From Sesamum alatum (lineage: Eukaryota > Streptophyta > Magnoliopsida > Lamiales > Pedaliaceae), in assembly GCA_034509735.1 (NCBI GenBank), contig JACGWO010000001.1, positions 10,246,854-10,310,853 of the forward strand: a DNA stretch of 64,000 bases. The letters run 5' to 3'. Position numbers and translations under genes: made by a program. Positions 34,173 to 51,062 of this stretch are shown piece after piece. The notes beneath the pieces were generated by a model. That model was not told where the DNA came from. It worked only from the letters and a program-made list of their open reading frames with translations, and searched no databases. How positions within the stretch are numbered: the stretch's first letter is position 1; every line of letters starts with the position of its first letter.

Positions 34173-37100
34173 ATGATGGAGGCCACTAACCCGCCGTTCC
34201 GGCTGCGAAAGCGTGGTCAGGGCGAACAACGCTCGGAACCGGCTTCAGTCAACAAAAAAAGAAAGCAAAGAAGCACGGATGTTGTTGAAGAAGTTCGAGA
34301 CAATTCCAAATTTGCTCGTTCTGATGAACTGGCTAGAGTGAGCGAAAAGGGTTTCGCATGGAAGAACTTGGAGTTGATTTTGTCGCTGCAAGACAAAAAC
34401 AAGGACATTCTAGAGTACGTGTAGTTAGTTATTCATTTATTTCTGTGTATGTGCTTGGTTAGTACGCTTAGCTATATTATGTCTTGAGTTAATATTGGAA
34501 GTTGAATACCAATACCTGTGATTTGGTTGGAGGAAAGTAGCTTAGGTGAAGGGAAAACATGAAATCAGAAGAAAGAGAAGGAACTTAAGTCGTTAAGTCA
34601 CGTGAAGCTGTCCTAAGTTATAAGAATCCAGAACAATTTGCAATTACCAAAAGTGAAAGGTTTTTTCAGTTTGAATCATACAACAGGTATCTAAGCTTTG
34701 TGTGTTCAGGATTAATTGTTTGAACGAGATAAAGTGAATTTATTAGTCTTTGTACTATGGGCATTAGTTGTCTTTTCTTTGGAAATAAATAAGAAAACTC
34801 ATAGTGATCCCTCACAGACTGCTGATAATCTGATCATGAGAGTTCCGAAGATTGTGCTGAGGTTTTGTTGAAAATGTTCAGTTTCTTTTCTTCCCATGGT
34901 TTTGCTAATTTTCCTTTCAAATCACTAACTTCAAAAGATACATGGTTATTTCTAGTTTTCTGAAACTCAACATTATTGGAAATTCTATATTTGTGGGAAT
35001 GCAAGATGTGTTTGATGAAAAATGGAATGTAATGCAGGAAGGTTGATTTGGCATTCGATTATGTGAAAACAAGCAGTATTAGGAAGATGGACAATAATAG
35101 TTGGTGCTCGCAGGTAATGGATACCTCAAGGACGTTAATTTTCATGAACAATTGGATTCAATCAGTTCTCATTTCTTCAGAGAAGAAAATGAGGCTTGAA
35201 GAACACAAGCATCAGTTTGAAACATCTGGATCATTTTTGGATCTTAGGTGCTGGAAGATTTTACATTTCTGCTTGGAGGAGTCTAAAAAACTCAATGTCT
35301 CCTTGACATTCTCTAAGGACTTCTTACGGGTGATTCATTCCATTGTAGTGGAGGCATCGGCTTGTGTAAACAATGTGTCCTTATGTTGTGAGAGAACACT
35401 TTCAGATCGGCAGCTGCAATGTTATGATGCTGTGCTTGATTGTATCTCATTGGTCTTCTCATTCCATGGTGGAGTTGCCAATGAAAATTTAGACTTGTGG
35501 ATTTTGCTCATGGATAAAGTGCTTGAACTCATCTTGAAATTTGTTACGGGTCAGTTGGATGGCAGCAAGCTAGGGAGTTTCCTATTGAAATTATCATGTT
35601 ATTTGTTTGAGCCATTTGCAAAATTTTTACGGGTCCATCCAACTCGTAAAAATGGTTTCCAGAATTTCATTGATAAGCTGCTTGAGCCTCTGCTGCACTT
35701 GTTACATGTGCTACATTCTAGTTCTTGTGGCTTTAATATTGAATGGACCATAAATTTACCTGAATTGGTTGAAGAAGTTTTAGCTCAGGGCCTGTTCCAC
35801 CCCACCCACATTGATGGATTTCTCAGCTTACAGAGTACTGCTAGATATAAAAATTCTTCTGATGTAGCAGTAAAGGAGGAAAAATTGGTCAATAAAAGTT
35901 ATCATAGACACCTATTTGATGAAGTGGAGAAGATAGTAGCCAAGAAGAATGACTTGGCATTACTTGGTCTGGGAGAGCTGCTTCATTTGTTTGTCAGTTG
36001 TGTTACAAAGCATAAGGGAGTTTCAGTCAGTGGTGGAGGTTCTAGGCAATCAGATATGAGCTCTACTAGTCATGTGCCCAATACCTCTCCTCAGAGCAGA
36101 ACAGTGTCTTCAAACTTGATTCCCGTGCGCCGCAGCATGGACGCAGAACTACGGAAATCTATTTTTGATTATTTTGTGGAGATTCTGGAATATCTATTAG
36201 TAGATCTCAACAAAAATGGTCAATCAGATGGGGAAGTAGAATCTGTATTATTTCATGTTTCCAGCATACTAAGATCCATCAATAACTTACTTTGTAGCTT
36301 CATTTGTGATAAGATATACCTAAGAACAGAGGATACCTCTGAAGGGGCCTCCAGAAATTTTCTGAGGCTTATCTATACCACAGTCGTGTCGTTCTCTGCC
36401 AAAACTGCTCATCAGAAAACGTTGACTATCGATTCAGATGAAAAAGCACACAGAGAACTCTTGATTTCTGTTAGAAAAGAGCTTATTGTGTCCGTGCATC
36501 ATTTGTTAAATATTGAATATGAGGTTGTTGGAGATGATCTAGAGAGCTTATGGACTATGATTCTTTCCTCTGCAGCCTGCTGCTATAGTTCAAAAGATGT
36601 GCTGGGTCAGCCCTTGCTGTCCTCAGAGATAATGAGCCTGGGTTGCAGGCTATTTGATCTTTACAGTGAACTTCGGCAGGTGAGAGAGCATGGATAAATA
36701 TATATGCTGTATATGTGTTTGTAGAGCTTTGTTTGCTTAAGATATTTACATATGTTCGAGTGCCTGATGTCGTTTTCTCCAATACATGTACAATGATTTG
36801 CTTCTTTCTCAGGGGAAACCATAAGTGTTTGCACCTAAAGTTCAGTGTAATTTCTCATACTGCGACCCAGCAGAAGATTTAGGCTGCAGCTCAAGCTTAA
36901 TCTTTCACTTTTTATCATGTATTTGTCTCTTAGTAGATTGAAGTACTCTATATATGATGGTACCGAATATAAAATGGATTTTTTTTTGGTATGGAAGAAT
37001 AAAGAAGGAATTACCTTCTACCTCCTTGGGATATAAACATCTTGCTTAGGTTTCGAAAGTTATGGGTTGAATGATTTTCAATTTGGCATGGATACTCTGT

Positions 37101-40100
37101 AATAAACTATATTGATTTGTCTGAACATAGATAATAATGGAACCAATTTACTTTTTCCTGAATCTTAAGCATTGTTGTCTCTTCTAGATTTGTTTGTATG
37201 TTTGATTATTTCAATTTTCTGAACTAATATATTGAATTAGTGTAGGTGGATACTTCGGTATTTGCACTTTGTAGAGCAGTGAGGCATTCTTTATCACTTG
37301 TTGGGAGTGGTGAAGCACATATTCCATCATGCTCTTGTTCATCCTATTCAAATTCATTGAGCATGTTGCTCAGCTCTTTGCAATTTAGGCTTTCACTCAG
37401 CAATGCTATAAAGGCTATACCAGAAGGGCAAGCAGCCGGATGCATTCGGCAATTGAGTTCAGATATTATGGAATCTCTGGAGTGGATGAAATGTGGGCAT
37501 CAGTTGGCTGGTTTAGGTGAAATTTCAAAGTCATATCCACATAGTTCTGACTCACTGCAGTTTCATTTTCGTGAGGAACTCCTCAGTAAGGTGTTGTGTG
37601 AAGCATATACAATCATTCTAGATTCAATAACAGTCACTTCTGGTAATAGTTATCTTGTTGGTGTTTCATTGAAGAACTTGATAGAAATTATACGCTCTAG
37701 TTTGAGTAGCCTGGTTTCACCACAGCCTGATACTTGCAAAGAATTAACCATTTTGGTAGATGGACTAACTTTGAGTAAGAGCACTGGATGTGACGATTTG
37801 TCCATGAGCCGGATCTTAGTGGTCTTCTTTCATTTATTGTTGTCCTGCAGAAGCTTATGTGAGCTATTAATCAGCCTTATGCCTCCTGCTGCTTCAAGGA
37901 AGATGTCTGGAGTATTAGGATTTACAGTTCAGTGTGGAAGTGATTGGCTGGGTATGACTGGTTCTGCTGGCAAATGCTTTTTTTCATGGATCCTCCAACC
38001 TTCAGCGACTCTTCTTAATGTTATACACTCTGTCTCAGATATTTGTATCCAAGATTCTGTTGTCCTCTGCCCATCATTGGTGTATCTATTAAATGCCATG
38101 GCTCTTAAGAGACTTGTTGATTTAGATCGGCTGATAAAGTCTTCCGAGCACATGCTTCAGAGGAATCAGAGTGAAACTGAGTTGAAAGAAGATGCTGATT
38201 TGTCTTCTTGTCGTAAGAAAATCAGGAAATGGAGAAAGTATGTCCGAGAACTGACAGAAGAAGCTGCAGGTCTGACAAAATTCATCATGGGAGTCGTTTC
38301 ATCCATAGTCGAGAACCAGATATCTGCTCCCTCATTTGATGCTGGAATAGACGACACTCTAATCCGAGGCCTTCATACTAATGATACCCTAAATTTTTCA
38401 GTAGGTTCTCTGGATGAGAGCTTGTTGCCATCTATATTATGGCGCATCATTTGCGAACATGTTGAATTTTGGTGCCCTCATGCTGCCAAGAAGGACTTGA
38501 AGAATTTTCTTACGCTACTAATCCGGGCTTCCCTTTCCTGCATAAATGATCTTGATGGCAACTCTAGAATGCATAACATGAGCAAGCCTGGGCACCCCAA
38601 CAGATTCACACATCGGATTGCACTGGAGTTTCTGAGCAACAACATATCATATAGACATAGAGTAAGCTAACATTACTCGCCTATGGATAGGAGCAATATT
38701 CTCTCCTGCTCCATCCACTTTGTTTATTTCTTGATCGGTCATAAAGGACAATGCATACGGCTTCTCAAAGAACCTAAACTGTTCAGAGATGGATCCAAAT
38801 AAATTTTCTTTGTGAGATAAACTTTATGTTCTATCATGTAACATATAACAAAAAATTTCAACGTTATTGTAGTCGATGATTTCGTGACGTGCAAGGCATA
38901 GTTATTCATGAAATGATCAGAGAAAATTACTTCTTGAAAATGTGAAGTTGTCATCAAGGTCACTGAAGTGGGTAGAGGTAAGGGTCCAAGGTGACTGAGT
39001 GAAGAAAAAAAGAAAAGAAAAAGGACTGAAGAATATCAATGACAAAATGTTAGCATTATCTGATCTATTATTCCATAATAAGAAAGTGTCTTGACAAGGA
39101 AAAACTCAACTCAAAATTGTTGAGAGGGACAGCTTTTAAGTGTCTTGTTGAATAAGAAGAAACTGGGAATGGCCAAATACCTGCAATTGTTCTTTGTTTT
39201 CAACCTACTACTTATTAGTTAGAATAAGAAATGTGAAGTTGGAAAAGAAACGAAATTACCTGTGGTTAGACGGAGTGGAGAGTGAGATGTGAATGTTTGC
39301 TGAAATATAGTCTTGTAGAATACATGAATATTTGCTTAAGTTTTGTGCACTGGATATTTACTTAACCACTCATATGGGCCAAGTAATCCTCTGTCAATGT
39401 TATGACATTGCCTTCTTAGTTTCTTACTCCTAGTTGTTGTTTTTTTCCTTGTGTCCTTCATGTTATCACTGACTTCTTTCTCAGTTCATCGTCAGGTACA
39501 TGGCATCAAGGTTCTGCAGGATTCTGCAGAAGTCGGTTTCATCCATATTTGCTACTTCTGGAGTAGAGTTGAGCGAGTCACCTGATTGGGGCAAGGTTAT
39601 ATCTGCATTTTCAAATCTTTCTGATGTCCAAAATGGCGCGTCATCATGGATAAAGCCGAATATGGTGCCTGCTGAATCTTGCAATAAACAAATTGATGTT
39701 GATTTTGCTACATGTCAATGTTTGCTCAATCTTTTGAAGCGGATGCCAGAAGAACATTTAAGTTCGAAATCATCGTCATTGTATATCACCAATATTCTCA
39801 ATCTTGAAAGGTATACTGCTGAGTGTATTTCTTGTTTTCATTCTCAAACTTACAGATCATGAAGGGAACGAGAATAATAATTGGGAGTGACATCTAATGG
39901 GCTCAAAAGAAGCACTAGTTTGCTTTCTGTAAATACTACAATTTTATTTGTACACTCGATCTCTTTAGACTAACTGATGGTCAACTTTGGAAAGTACCAT
40001 TTGAACATGGAACCCACTTTTTTTAATGTTCCAATTTTAAGTATTAGCCTGGGGCTCTCCTCTTTTCATTCATTGTTCCATGGAGTAACTTTACCTTTGC

Positions 40101-43100
40101 ATTTCAGGCTTCTGGTTGGCAGCTTGTTAGGCTGGCACAGCTCATTATATTCTCACAATCCTTATCAGATCTTTCGATTGTTTGTGACCTGTCGAAGGGT
40201 TCTTCAGATTTTGATTGCAGCTTCTAGCAAAGAAAATGTTAATGGGAATCAGTCCCTAATCACCCCTAAATTACCAGAATGCTCATTTTCTCTGCTATGG
40301 TTTCTAAAATCATTGTATACAGTAGTTGGATTTACACGTGAATTTCCAGAAGATATTGCTTTTGAAGCTAAAAATGCAAACTTTTCATTGTTGGAGCATA
40401 CATCTAATATTTTGCAGACAGTAAGTAGAGCTCAATGTACACGTGCAGTTCGCTCCCTTCTTTCTGCTAGGAAGCTTCATTGCAAAGAAAAAAGCTTAGA
40501 TCCTTGCACTGAGGAGTCTGATAAATCAGAATGCAGTCTTCAATTGACACAGAATCTGGATGCATCGCAAAGTGTCTTGCAATTAGCTGAGGTGTTAGAA
40601 GAAAACCTGCAAGAGTCCCTTAATTATTTTAGGGATGCATCTCTTGACATGAAAGTAGAATGCTTGACCGAATTTCACGATTTGAATCAGCTCTCATCAA
40701 CAATTGCTTGCTTTCAGGGACTATTGTGGGGCCTAGCCTCTACATTTGACACAAATACAGTCAATAATAATGTCAGAGTATTTTCAAGTTACAATGCTCT
40801 CTTCATGACCAGAATTATGTCATGTGTCGATACGTTCATGAATTTTACATCTTATGTTGTGAAAGCATTTTTTCTTGAGGATGAGCAAACTCTGTACGTT
40901 TCAGCATGTGGTGGTAATGCTGCAGCAAAAGAGTCCTTATCTGGTCTTCATGATGGTAGCAATGATGCTTCTGGTGAGGGACGCCCAACTGGGATAACGG
41001 CACCCTCTGGTATAAAGGATGATCTTATAAAATGTAATGTTATGAGGAAATCCTCTTCAGCAGTCCGGGGCCTTGACTCTTTTCTGACCGCAGTAGTTCA
41101 ACACCAGAAACCACGCCTCAAACAATCGTTCTTGATACAAGGCTTCAGAGGTGAAAAAGCTGATGCTTCTTTCTTTCTCCGACAGCTGTATATTGCTTGT
41201 TCAGCTATTTTGAGACTGAATATGCAGATTGACCTTACTTCCATCTCTTGGAGCGTCTTTCCAATTTTGGTGGACATTTCTGAATTTCTGCTTTTGGAAC
41301 TTTCAAGGAGAAAATCCGTGCATCAATCTGCTTTGTTTTGGTTAGATGGTGTAGTGAAATTTCTTGAGGAGCTAGGTAGTTACTTCCCACAGTTTGATCC
41401 TTCATCGTCCAGAGATTTTTATGTCAATCTCATAGGCTTACACTTGAGGATTATCGGACAATGCATCTCTTTACAAGGGAAGGAAGCAAAGTTAGCTTCT
41501 CAAGACACAGGATTACATGCCAAGAAGCTGGCTAATCAAGTGGAGTCTTGTTTCTCTTTGGGAACAAGTCAATTGGGCGAGTTTATGGAAAAATTGAGGA
41601 AGTCATTTAGAATATACGTCAAGAAATCATCTGAGTTGCACTTACTATCTGCTGTTCAGGCTATAGAAAGAGCTTTAGTTGGGGTACAGGAAGGATCGGT
41701 AACAAATTATGAACTAGTTTGTGGAAGTTTAAATGGAGGAGAGGCCTCCTCTGTTGTTGCTGCTGGTATTGATTGCTTGGGTTTGATTCTCGAATTCGTA
41801 ACAGGTGAATCATCATCACTATCCATTCTTCTGTTGTTAGTCATAAATTTTCCATTGGCTTCCAAGCATGATGATTTTTCTTTTTTCACCCATCTTTGGT
41901 ATTGCAATTAGTTCGCCAATCCATTTGAATGCATTGCTTCCTCTGTGTGGTCATTCTTTCATATTAAATGCTCAACTGAGTTAAGTTGGGCTTTTGGTTA
42001 TAAGCTCTGGTCCACCTTTCTATTATTGATAATCATAATTAGGCATTACAGGAGACTCCTATTTTTTACTGTTGAAAGTGCAAATTGATGGTTACATACT
42101 GGTCGAGGTCGATAGTCTTTTCTTATGATTGTTAGTTGCACATCAGCATTGCTTGGGAATCCAGCAAAAAGTATTATCAATTTCTTAATCTTGTGGCTTC
42201 CTTTCTTCTAAAGTCTCATTTACATTAACCTAAGAGAAGGAAAATACATCTGTAACTTCAGATTCCATTTCTTGAGAGGAGGTTGCACTAATGATATTGC
42301 ATCTCGCAATCAGCGATAGTATTCGTTGTTGTACTTGAGCCCATTTCTTTATGGTCATATACATGTAGTCAATCTTGCTCTTGCTAGTTTTTAAATAGCA
42401 CATGTGGCTAGGTACCTCTGTCCACATTCCATTTTCCTCCCTTTTGTTCAAAACTTACTTAGTCGGTGATTGTTGTATCCTTGTTACATTTAAGCTTGAG
42501 TATGCACTCGGCGAACATTTTTGTACTTGTATATGTGCAAGTAGAGTTGGAATAATCCCTGAACAAAATTCCGTTGCATCTGCAATATAGTGTCTAAAAT
42601 AGGAGCAGAAGTCAAATTTGCATCAGGGAACAACTTATGATCTGATTGATATGTGGAGCTTCTGGGAAATGGCTTTACGTGATTAGCTCCTGAAAATCAT
42701 AAGGGCAGAAAAGGGATACTCCCTAGAGATGCAATAAGGGAGGTTCCTTTAACACCCTCCATATGCGCATTTGCCAGGCATTCATCCTCACCTGCCGCAA
42801 CTGTCCATAAACTATCCCTGTTGCTGGCTTTGTTAGTTTTGCTCCCATCATCCTCCAAATCCAAAACCCAATTAACAAAATACAAGAAAACCATGACATC
42901 ACAACAAGGCAACCCAAACACCAGGACCATGCTGGCACTGATTTGCAGAAAGTTGTTAATGAAAAAAATATGAGTTGAGAAGGAAGTTGGTAGGTCAATA
43001 GTTTGAGTTGCAACGTTATAAAAACAAAACCTTTTAGGGGCAAACAAAGAAGATTATGCTAAAATCTATCTACTCGTGTGATGGAATTTTAAGTTACTCA

Positions 43101-45118
43101 GACCAGTGCACCAACTTTCCAACCAGCATTTCACTGTGTTAATATATTAAATATGACATTTTATTGGATGTTTTACTCTCAGTCCCTCTTGTGGTTTGCA
43201 GGGCCCAGACGTTTAAATATGATCAAGAGACACATCCAGAGCCTAGTTGCTTGCCTTTTTAATATCATCTCGCATTTGCAGGGTCCTAGTATCTTCTATG
43301 GATGTATTGATTCAATCAAGGCTCATGCAGGACCTGATTCTGGGTCAGTTATTCTTATGTGTGTTGAAGTACTGACAAAAGTTTCTGCTAAACCTTCTTT
43401 CTTCGAGATAGATGCCTGCCATATTGCAGAGTCCCTGCGTGTACCTGGGGCACTCTTTCAATACCTTCTCCAGCTTCAGGTTTCTGAAGCTTCTGTTAGA
43501 GATGCATCTCAAATCGGCACAAGCAGCAGCTCTGTAGATAGAAAGTTTTCGGTAGAACTCTATACTGCATGTTGCCGTATGTTATGTACTGCTCTTAAGC
43601 ATCATAAAAGGTATGGTGCCTCTTTCTTTAGTTTGAATCTCAAATCTTTTTCATCTTCAGTTCCATTAGGTGTCGTCTATCTAATCTCTCTCTAGCTTGA
43701 ATTGCATCAGAAACATCTTTATAATCTTTCCTCTCTTCCTTTTTTTTTTTCGGCTTTGTATACCTAGTGAGACGCGGCTGTGCATGGCCCTTCTTGAAGA
43801 TTCAGTTACTGTTCTTCTTCATTGCTTAGAGATTGTAAATAACGATCGAGTTGCTAGAGGTGAGTTCTTTGCATGGGAAGTGGAAGAGGCAGTAAACTGT
43901 GCCGGCAGTCTGCGAAGAGTGTATGAAGAGGTGCGTGTTTATTATGCTTATCTAACCACCCGTCAGCTGTTAGCATATTTGGTTGCTATTGAAGTCTTTA
44001 TTCATGGGTAAAAGAGTGTTCTGCATCATGAAACTGTGGCTATGTTGTAGTTTGACTTGATAATGCCGTAACTTCCACGACAGTAGCTGGTTCGCCATCT
44101 ACTTCATCTTTTTACTGGTCTATGCTTGGTACTTTTGTGTGTGTTTACGGATTCTTTTTCTTGAAATTCCTGGTAGAGTTGGTTCAAATGGGAAAAAATT
44201 ATTTGTATCCAAGTTCTTTTCATCTAATAGTTACTTCGCAAGATGATGAGAATGGTTGGTAGAATACGGAGAGCAATTAAGGTGTGGAGAGTGGAAACTT
44301 TTGGGTATTTGTTTGTCTTTTTCTTCTTCACTTGCCTGGATTTCACGATCAACTTTGGCCAGAATTGGGATGCACAGCCTCCTAAAGAACGTGAAGCTAA
44401 TTGGATAATGGAGCAAACCAAAGTTATATACTATTTGGTCTTATGTTCTGACATGCGAAAGTTCAACTAGAGATCTCAGACCTGATTGAATCTTATGGCA
44501 GCAAAAATTTTGATATGTAGTTTAGCTGCATTGTTGTTGTCTGTCTAAACATCTCTTTAGCCTGCTGTTTATGTCGTTCATTTGTTAGATTTCCTCTACC
44601 TGTGCTGTTAACCTCCACTCCCCTCCTCCTTTCAGGTGCGGCAGCAGAAAGATGTCTTTGGGCAATGCTCATTCCAGTTCTTGTCTCGTTATATATGGGT
44701 TTACTGTGGATTAGGTCCAGGTGGAAACGGCATCATAAGGTATTTTTCAGTTTCTCAAGTTCACTTGATTTACATTAATTCCCATGCTCTCTGTTCTCTT
44801 TTATCCACATTAAATTGTGCACTACTCTAGACACGGTTTCCCTATTTTTCCAGGGAAGTAGACGAAGCTTTGAGACCGGGTGTCTATGCTTTAATAGACT
44901 CCTGCTCAGCTGATGATCTTCAACTTCTCCATACTGTATTTGGAGGTGTGCATTCTAAACTTACATCAAATTTTTTAAGATCCAAAGAAATAGGAATTAA
45001 GGTACTAATGCTTTTTGTACTCTACCCTCGTGGTTGTGTAGAGGGTCCTTGCAGAAGTACTCTGGCAGCTCTGCAACATGATTACAAGCTCCATTTCCAA
45101 TTTGAAGGGAAAGTTTGA
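34173..45118 (+). CDS. URB2: URB2/Npa2 family nucleolar ribosome-biogenesis protein
   Basis: Ten exons: 34173-34414, 35038-36679, 37246-38661, 39485-39810, 40108-41804, 43202-43610, 43768-43930, 44636-44739, 44854-44945, 45042-45118; 2055 residues. In yeast, Urb2/Npa2 works in early 60S (pre-27S rRNA) assembly within a nucleolar complex; the plant role is inferred from the family. A basic nuclear signal lies at residues 28-33 (KKRKQR). Most of the protein is Leu/Ser-rich helical-repeat-like sequence. The conserved Urb2 C-terminus is clear: WVYCGLGPGGNGIIREVDEA, LRPGVYALIDSCSADDLQLL, HTVFGEGPCRSTLAALQHDY and KLHFQFEGKV. All junctions keep frame. The last intron (44946-45041) is 96 bases, a multiple of three, and has no stop. 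Tandem ATGs at 34173 and 34176 begin the protein. Confidence 0.92.
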
Positions 45119-45776
45119 TTTCCATCTCTCCCAAGTTTTGTTATTAATTGAAAAGCCAAAAAGGAAGATAACTATAGGCCTAATCTCAGGTTTGTTCAAA
45201 AATCCCTGCAAATACGGCCTATCCTTCTTTATTATTATTATTATTTATTTAAAGTTGTCAGATTGGTGTTTTAGGCTAGGAAATACTATTTTCATGGGTT
45301 TTGTTTAATATGAAAAATTAAGTTATAGGTATTTTTTAAAAAAATTAATTTATACTTTGTGTGTCCCCTTTAAAGGCTAAAGTAATTGTTGATGATTCTA
45401 TTGTGTGCTGCAAAATTCTTTCAAGAGTCAAAGAGACGCTTTCAGCCGTCCAAATATGTTGATTTCTAGTATCACTTAACTAATTGTTTCTTAACAAGTG
45501 GCCCTATGATCACTTTATTGGTAGGAATGTGGGGAACATAATTAAGAATTGATCAAAATAAAATAATGGCCTATTAGAAAAACCCTCTTAAGAGGAAAAA
45601 TATCTACCACCATTAAAGGATCGTCCCTATTCCCTGCCTAGGATTTAAGGATAACGCGTCCTTTCACTGAACTTGATGCATCAACATCCTATAACTCTTA
45701 TCAACGGCTAGAAACTACTGGTGCAACTTAACTCCAGTAGGCAGCTACACATGTTATCAGACATGCCATCCTCTGC
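45119..45776. other. URB2 3' region and intergenic DNA
   Basis: AT-rich 3' flank of URB2 and upstream DNA of the small membrane-protein gene. No other feature was recognised. Confidence 0.4.
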
Positions 45777-45783
45777 TATAAAT
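45777..45783 (+). promoter_or_regulatory. TATA box of the small membrane-protein gene
   Basis: TATAAAT lies 86 bases ahead of the ATG at 45863. The start of transcription would be near 45810. Confidence 0.55.
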
Positions 45784-45862
45784 TAGTTAGGCCATCCCTT
45801 CTCAACTGCCACTTTGAACTAGTCCACCAAGAAAAGAGAATCACTCCACTCATTCGCCATTA

Positions 45863-46261
45863 ATGTACTACAGAAGAAGCACAGCCTCCTCAATCTCTGA
45901 GGTGTTTTCTTTGAACCCTCTACCTTATCCAGTCCTGCTAATCTTGGCCGTCATCTTCGTCTTCCTCGGCCTCCAATGGTATGTCTCTTACGAGTCCGTC
46001 GTGGAGGCCACCGAGGAGGGCATGGGGTGGCTGCTCATGGCAGCACCGCTAGTCTTGCTGTTTGCTGTTAGGTGGCTGTCGACTCTCGACAGCCCGCCCT
46101 CTTGGTGGTTCTCCGGCAGGTCGCCATGGGAGAGGCGGCAGAGGGAGTACTATTTCGGGACGGGGGAGGGCGCGTCGCCGTGGGGGGTGGCGGCGTTGAT
46201 CTTGTTGTTGCTTGTGTTGATGCAGTACCAGTCTGTGTTTCTTGAGAGTTGGTTTATATGA
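45863..46261 (+). CDS. Small plant-specific membrane protein of unknown function
   Basis: Single exon, 132 residues. Three hydrophobic spans are visible at about residues 22-42 (PVLLILAVIFVFLGLQWYV), 55-70 (MGWLLMAAPLVLLFAVRW) and 109-122 (WGVAALILLLLVLMQYQ). Between the second and third spans lies a charged loop with WWFSGRSPWERRQREYYFG. There is no signal peptide. The gene is richer in GC than its surroundings, as is common for intronless plant genes. Similar small proteins occur across angiosperms (I recall At2g21180 in the matching Arabidopsis neighbourhood), but no function is known to me. Confidence 0.85.
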   Translation: MYYRRSTASSISEVFSLNPLPYPVLLILAVIFVFLGLQWYVSYESVVEATEEGMGWLLMAAPLVLLFAVRWLSTLDSPPSWWFSGRSPWERRQREYYFGTGEGASPWGVAALILLLLVLMQYQSVFLESWFI

Positions 46262-46780
46262 GAATCTGTAGCGTGTTTCAAGGACAGTTTGATGCAGGGT
46301 TTAATCATGCAAGATGATCTTGTTGTACATAGTGAAGTAGGTAATGGACGGTTGGATCTGTGTTGTTAGCTTCAATGGCTGTTAACTTTGTCCGTTGATG
46401 TTTAGTTATTAATGATTTTGAGGACCACTAGGCTTGTGGTTTGTAATGTTGTTTGGTCCAATAGTTGCTTTACAACTTTTCTTCTTTGTTCACAAGAAAC
46501 TTTTGTTTAGCTTTTCACGGCAATTGATCAGAAAAGACAGATCAACCATTAATTTTAATACAATCATTGATAATTAATTAAGTAGCTTGAAGATTCACAA
46601 CTCCTTTGATACTTAAACCCAAAATTTCATATTTATAGAATTCTTAAAATTTTCAACTTTCACTGTCTGGATAGTACTCCATCTTCGACAATAGCAGCAG
46701 AAATTGAGTACCACATTTGATGATAACTAGAAGAGGACACGGTACTCCGAGAAGCTACAAATATGCAATCAAGACTTGTT
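46262..46780. other. 3' flank of the small membrane-protein gene
   Basis: 3' UTR and intergenic DNA. No gene was recognised. Confidence 0.4.
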
Positions 46781-47466
46781 GGGTAAATTACATTTTTGGT
46801 CCTTTATTTAGGGCAAAATTGATTTTGGTTCCTAAAATTTTGAGACACAATTCTGGTTCATAATTGTTTCAAAATGTTAAGATTTTGGTCTAACCGTTAA
46901 ATTGGGTTACGGTTAATGGAATTTGGAGTGCACTGACTGTTAATCAACACGACTTGATTGTGTTCTTCAAATCCAATAGCTTTTAGATTCACTTTCTCTT
47001 TCCTCCAAATCCGCACCGTCAAACCATATGCCGATGGCCCACTATCATCATTTGGGAGCCCATCCAACGATCGGCCAACCCATCGTCGGCTTTCTCCCTT
47101 GCTCACCATCCCTTCTCTTCTTCCCATTTTTCATTTTTGTCCATTGTCCTTTTTTGGCGCACCACCATCATTTGAAAGTCTACTACATGGTGAACATTTT
47201 CCATCCTCACATTGCCGTCCCCTCCACCTTTGGTGAGATTTCCCTGTCTCCTTCCTCCGTCCTCCCTCTCTTCACTGTGAAACACAGTCAGACCGTGTTC
47301 TACAATACTGTTGTAATCTTCTATCCGTTAGTTTTAACCCAAATTTTAATGATTGGACCAAAATCATAACATTTTGAAACGATTAAGAACTAGAATTATG
47401 CCTCAAATTTTAGAGACCAAAATTAATTTTGGCCCCAAGTATAAGGGCAAAAGGTGTAATTTACCC
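46781..47466. mobile_element. Foldback MITE K with non-repetitive interior
   Basis: The ends GGGTAAATTACATTTTTGGTC and, in reverse complement, GGGTAAATTACACCTTTTGC pair. Arms of about 150 bases follow (CAAAATTGATTTTGG, TTTCAAAATGTTA, GATTTTGGTC). The flanking nonamers AGACTTGTT and TGAGTTGTT agree at 7 of 9 positions. The interior at about 46957-47290 has ordinary, gene-like base composition and frames open for about 90-110 codons in two plus-strand frames. It may be captured host sequence, but no protein family is recognised. Confidence 0.75.
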
Positions 47467-48103
47467 TGAGTTGTTAATAGTGTTGAAATGAATTCTTTGT
47501 TGGAAACACAGTCGTGGTGCATTTATCTCTCCTTGTCTATTGCCTATGCTCCATGGGGTTGGGGTGGGAGTTTAGTAAGAATCTTGCTTTCAAGTATGTC
47601 TCTAGTTAGGAATCTTCCCAACCTAAAGATGATACACTCTGTAAGCATCTGGGCAGACGCAAATTAGAATTATGAAATTTGATCGTAGCGTAATATTGGA
47701 ATACACAAGTCTTCATATACACAGACATCCAAGTTCACTCCACAATTTCAAAATTGAGGCATCAAACCCTCGTTTTTATTTTTCAGAATGAGATAATGTT
47801 ACAAATCATGATAAAAGTTTTCAACACAAGGCCCTACTAGCACAGTGTGGTCCTAGCATTGCAGATTGCAATTATGTTAGGCTTTATTGCATCATTACTA
47901 CAAAACATTATTGTAGTGAACTTTGTCCTCCATTACATGGTAGTGTTTGTCAGGAAACAGATGGAGCAAAACAATCACTACATGTTAATGGAGGACAAGG
48001 GAAGAGGTGATCTACCACGAAAGGGAATGGCACGTGACTTTAGCCGTGAGATAGTTCTACTACAACTGATTTCTCTGAGCCGTACTCTTTGTTGATCCAA
48101 CTA
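47467..48103. other. Intergenic DNA and TPI 3' UTR
   Basis: No gene was supported. The open frame at 47847-48095 on the plus strand lies over the TPI 3' UTR and has no recognisable features. Confidence 0.4.

Positions 48104-51062
<2,959 letters not shown>

Noticed and set aside
33936..34176. Upstream frames in the URB2 leader, including one with a poly-Ala run
   Set aside because: They begin with TTG, not ATG. Kept only as a side remark in the hexamer-repeat finding.
42230..43047. Minus-strand and plus-strand frames of 60-116 codons inside URB2 intron 5
   Set aside because: No recognisable domain, no splice-consistent neighbours, and the host intron is well defined on both sides.
46958..47369. 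Two overlapping plus-strand frames called as possible genes
   Set aside because: They lie within foldback element K and run into its right arm. Possible cargo, but not a supportable gene.
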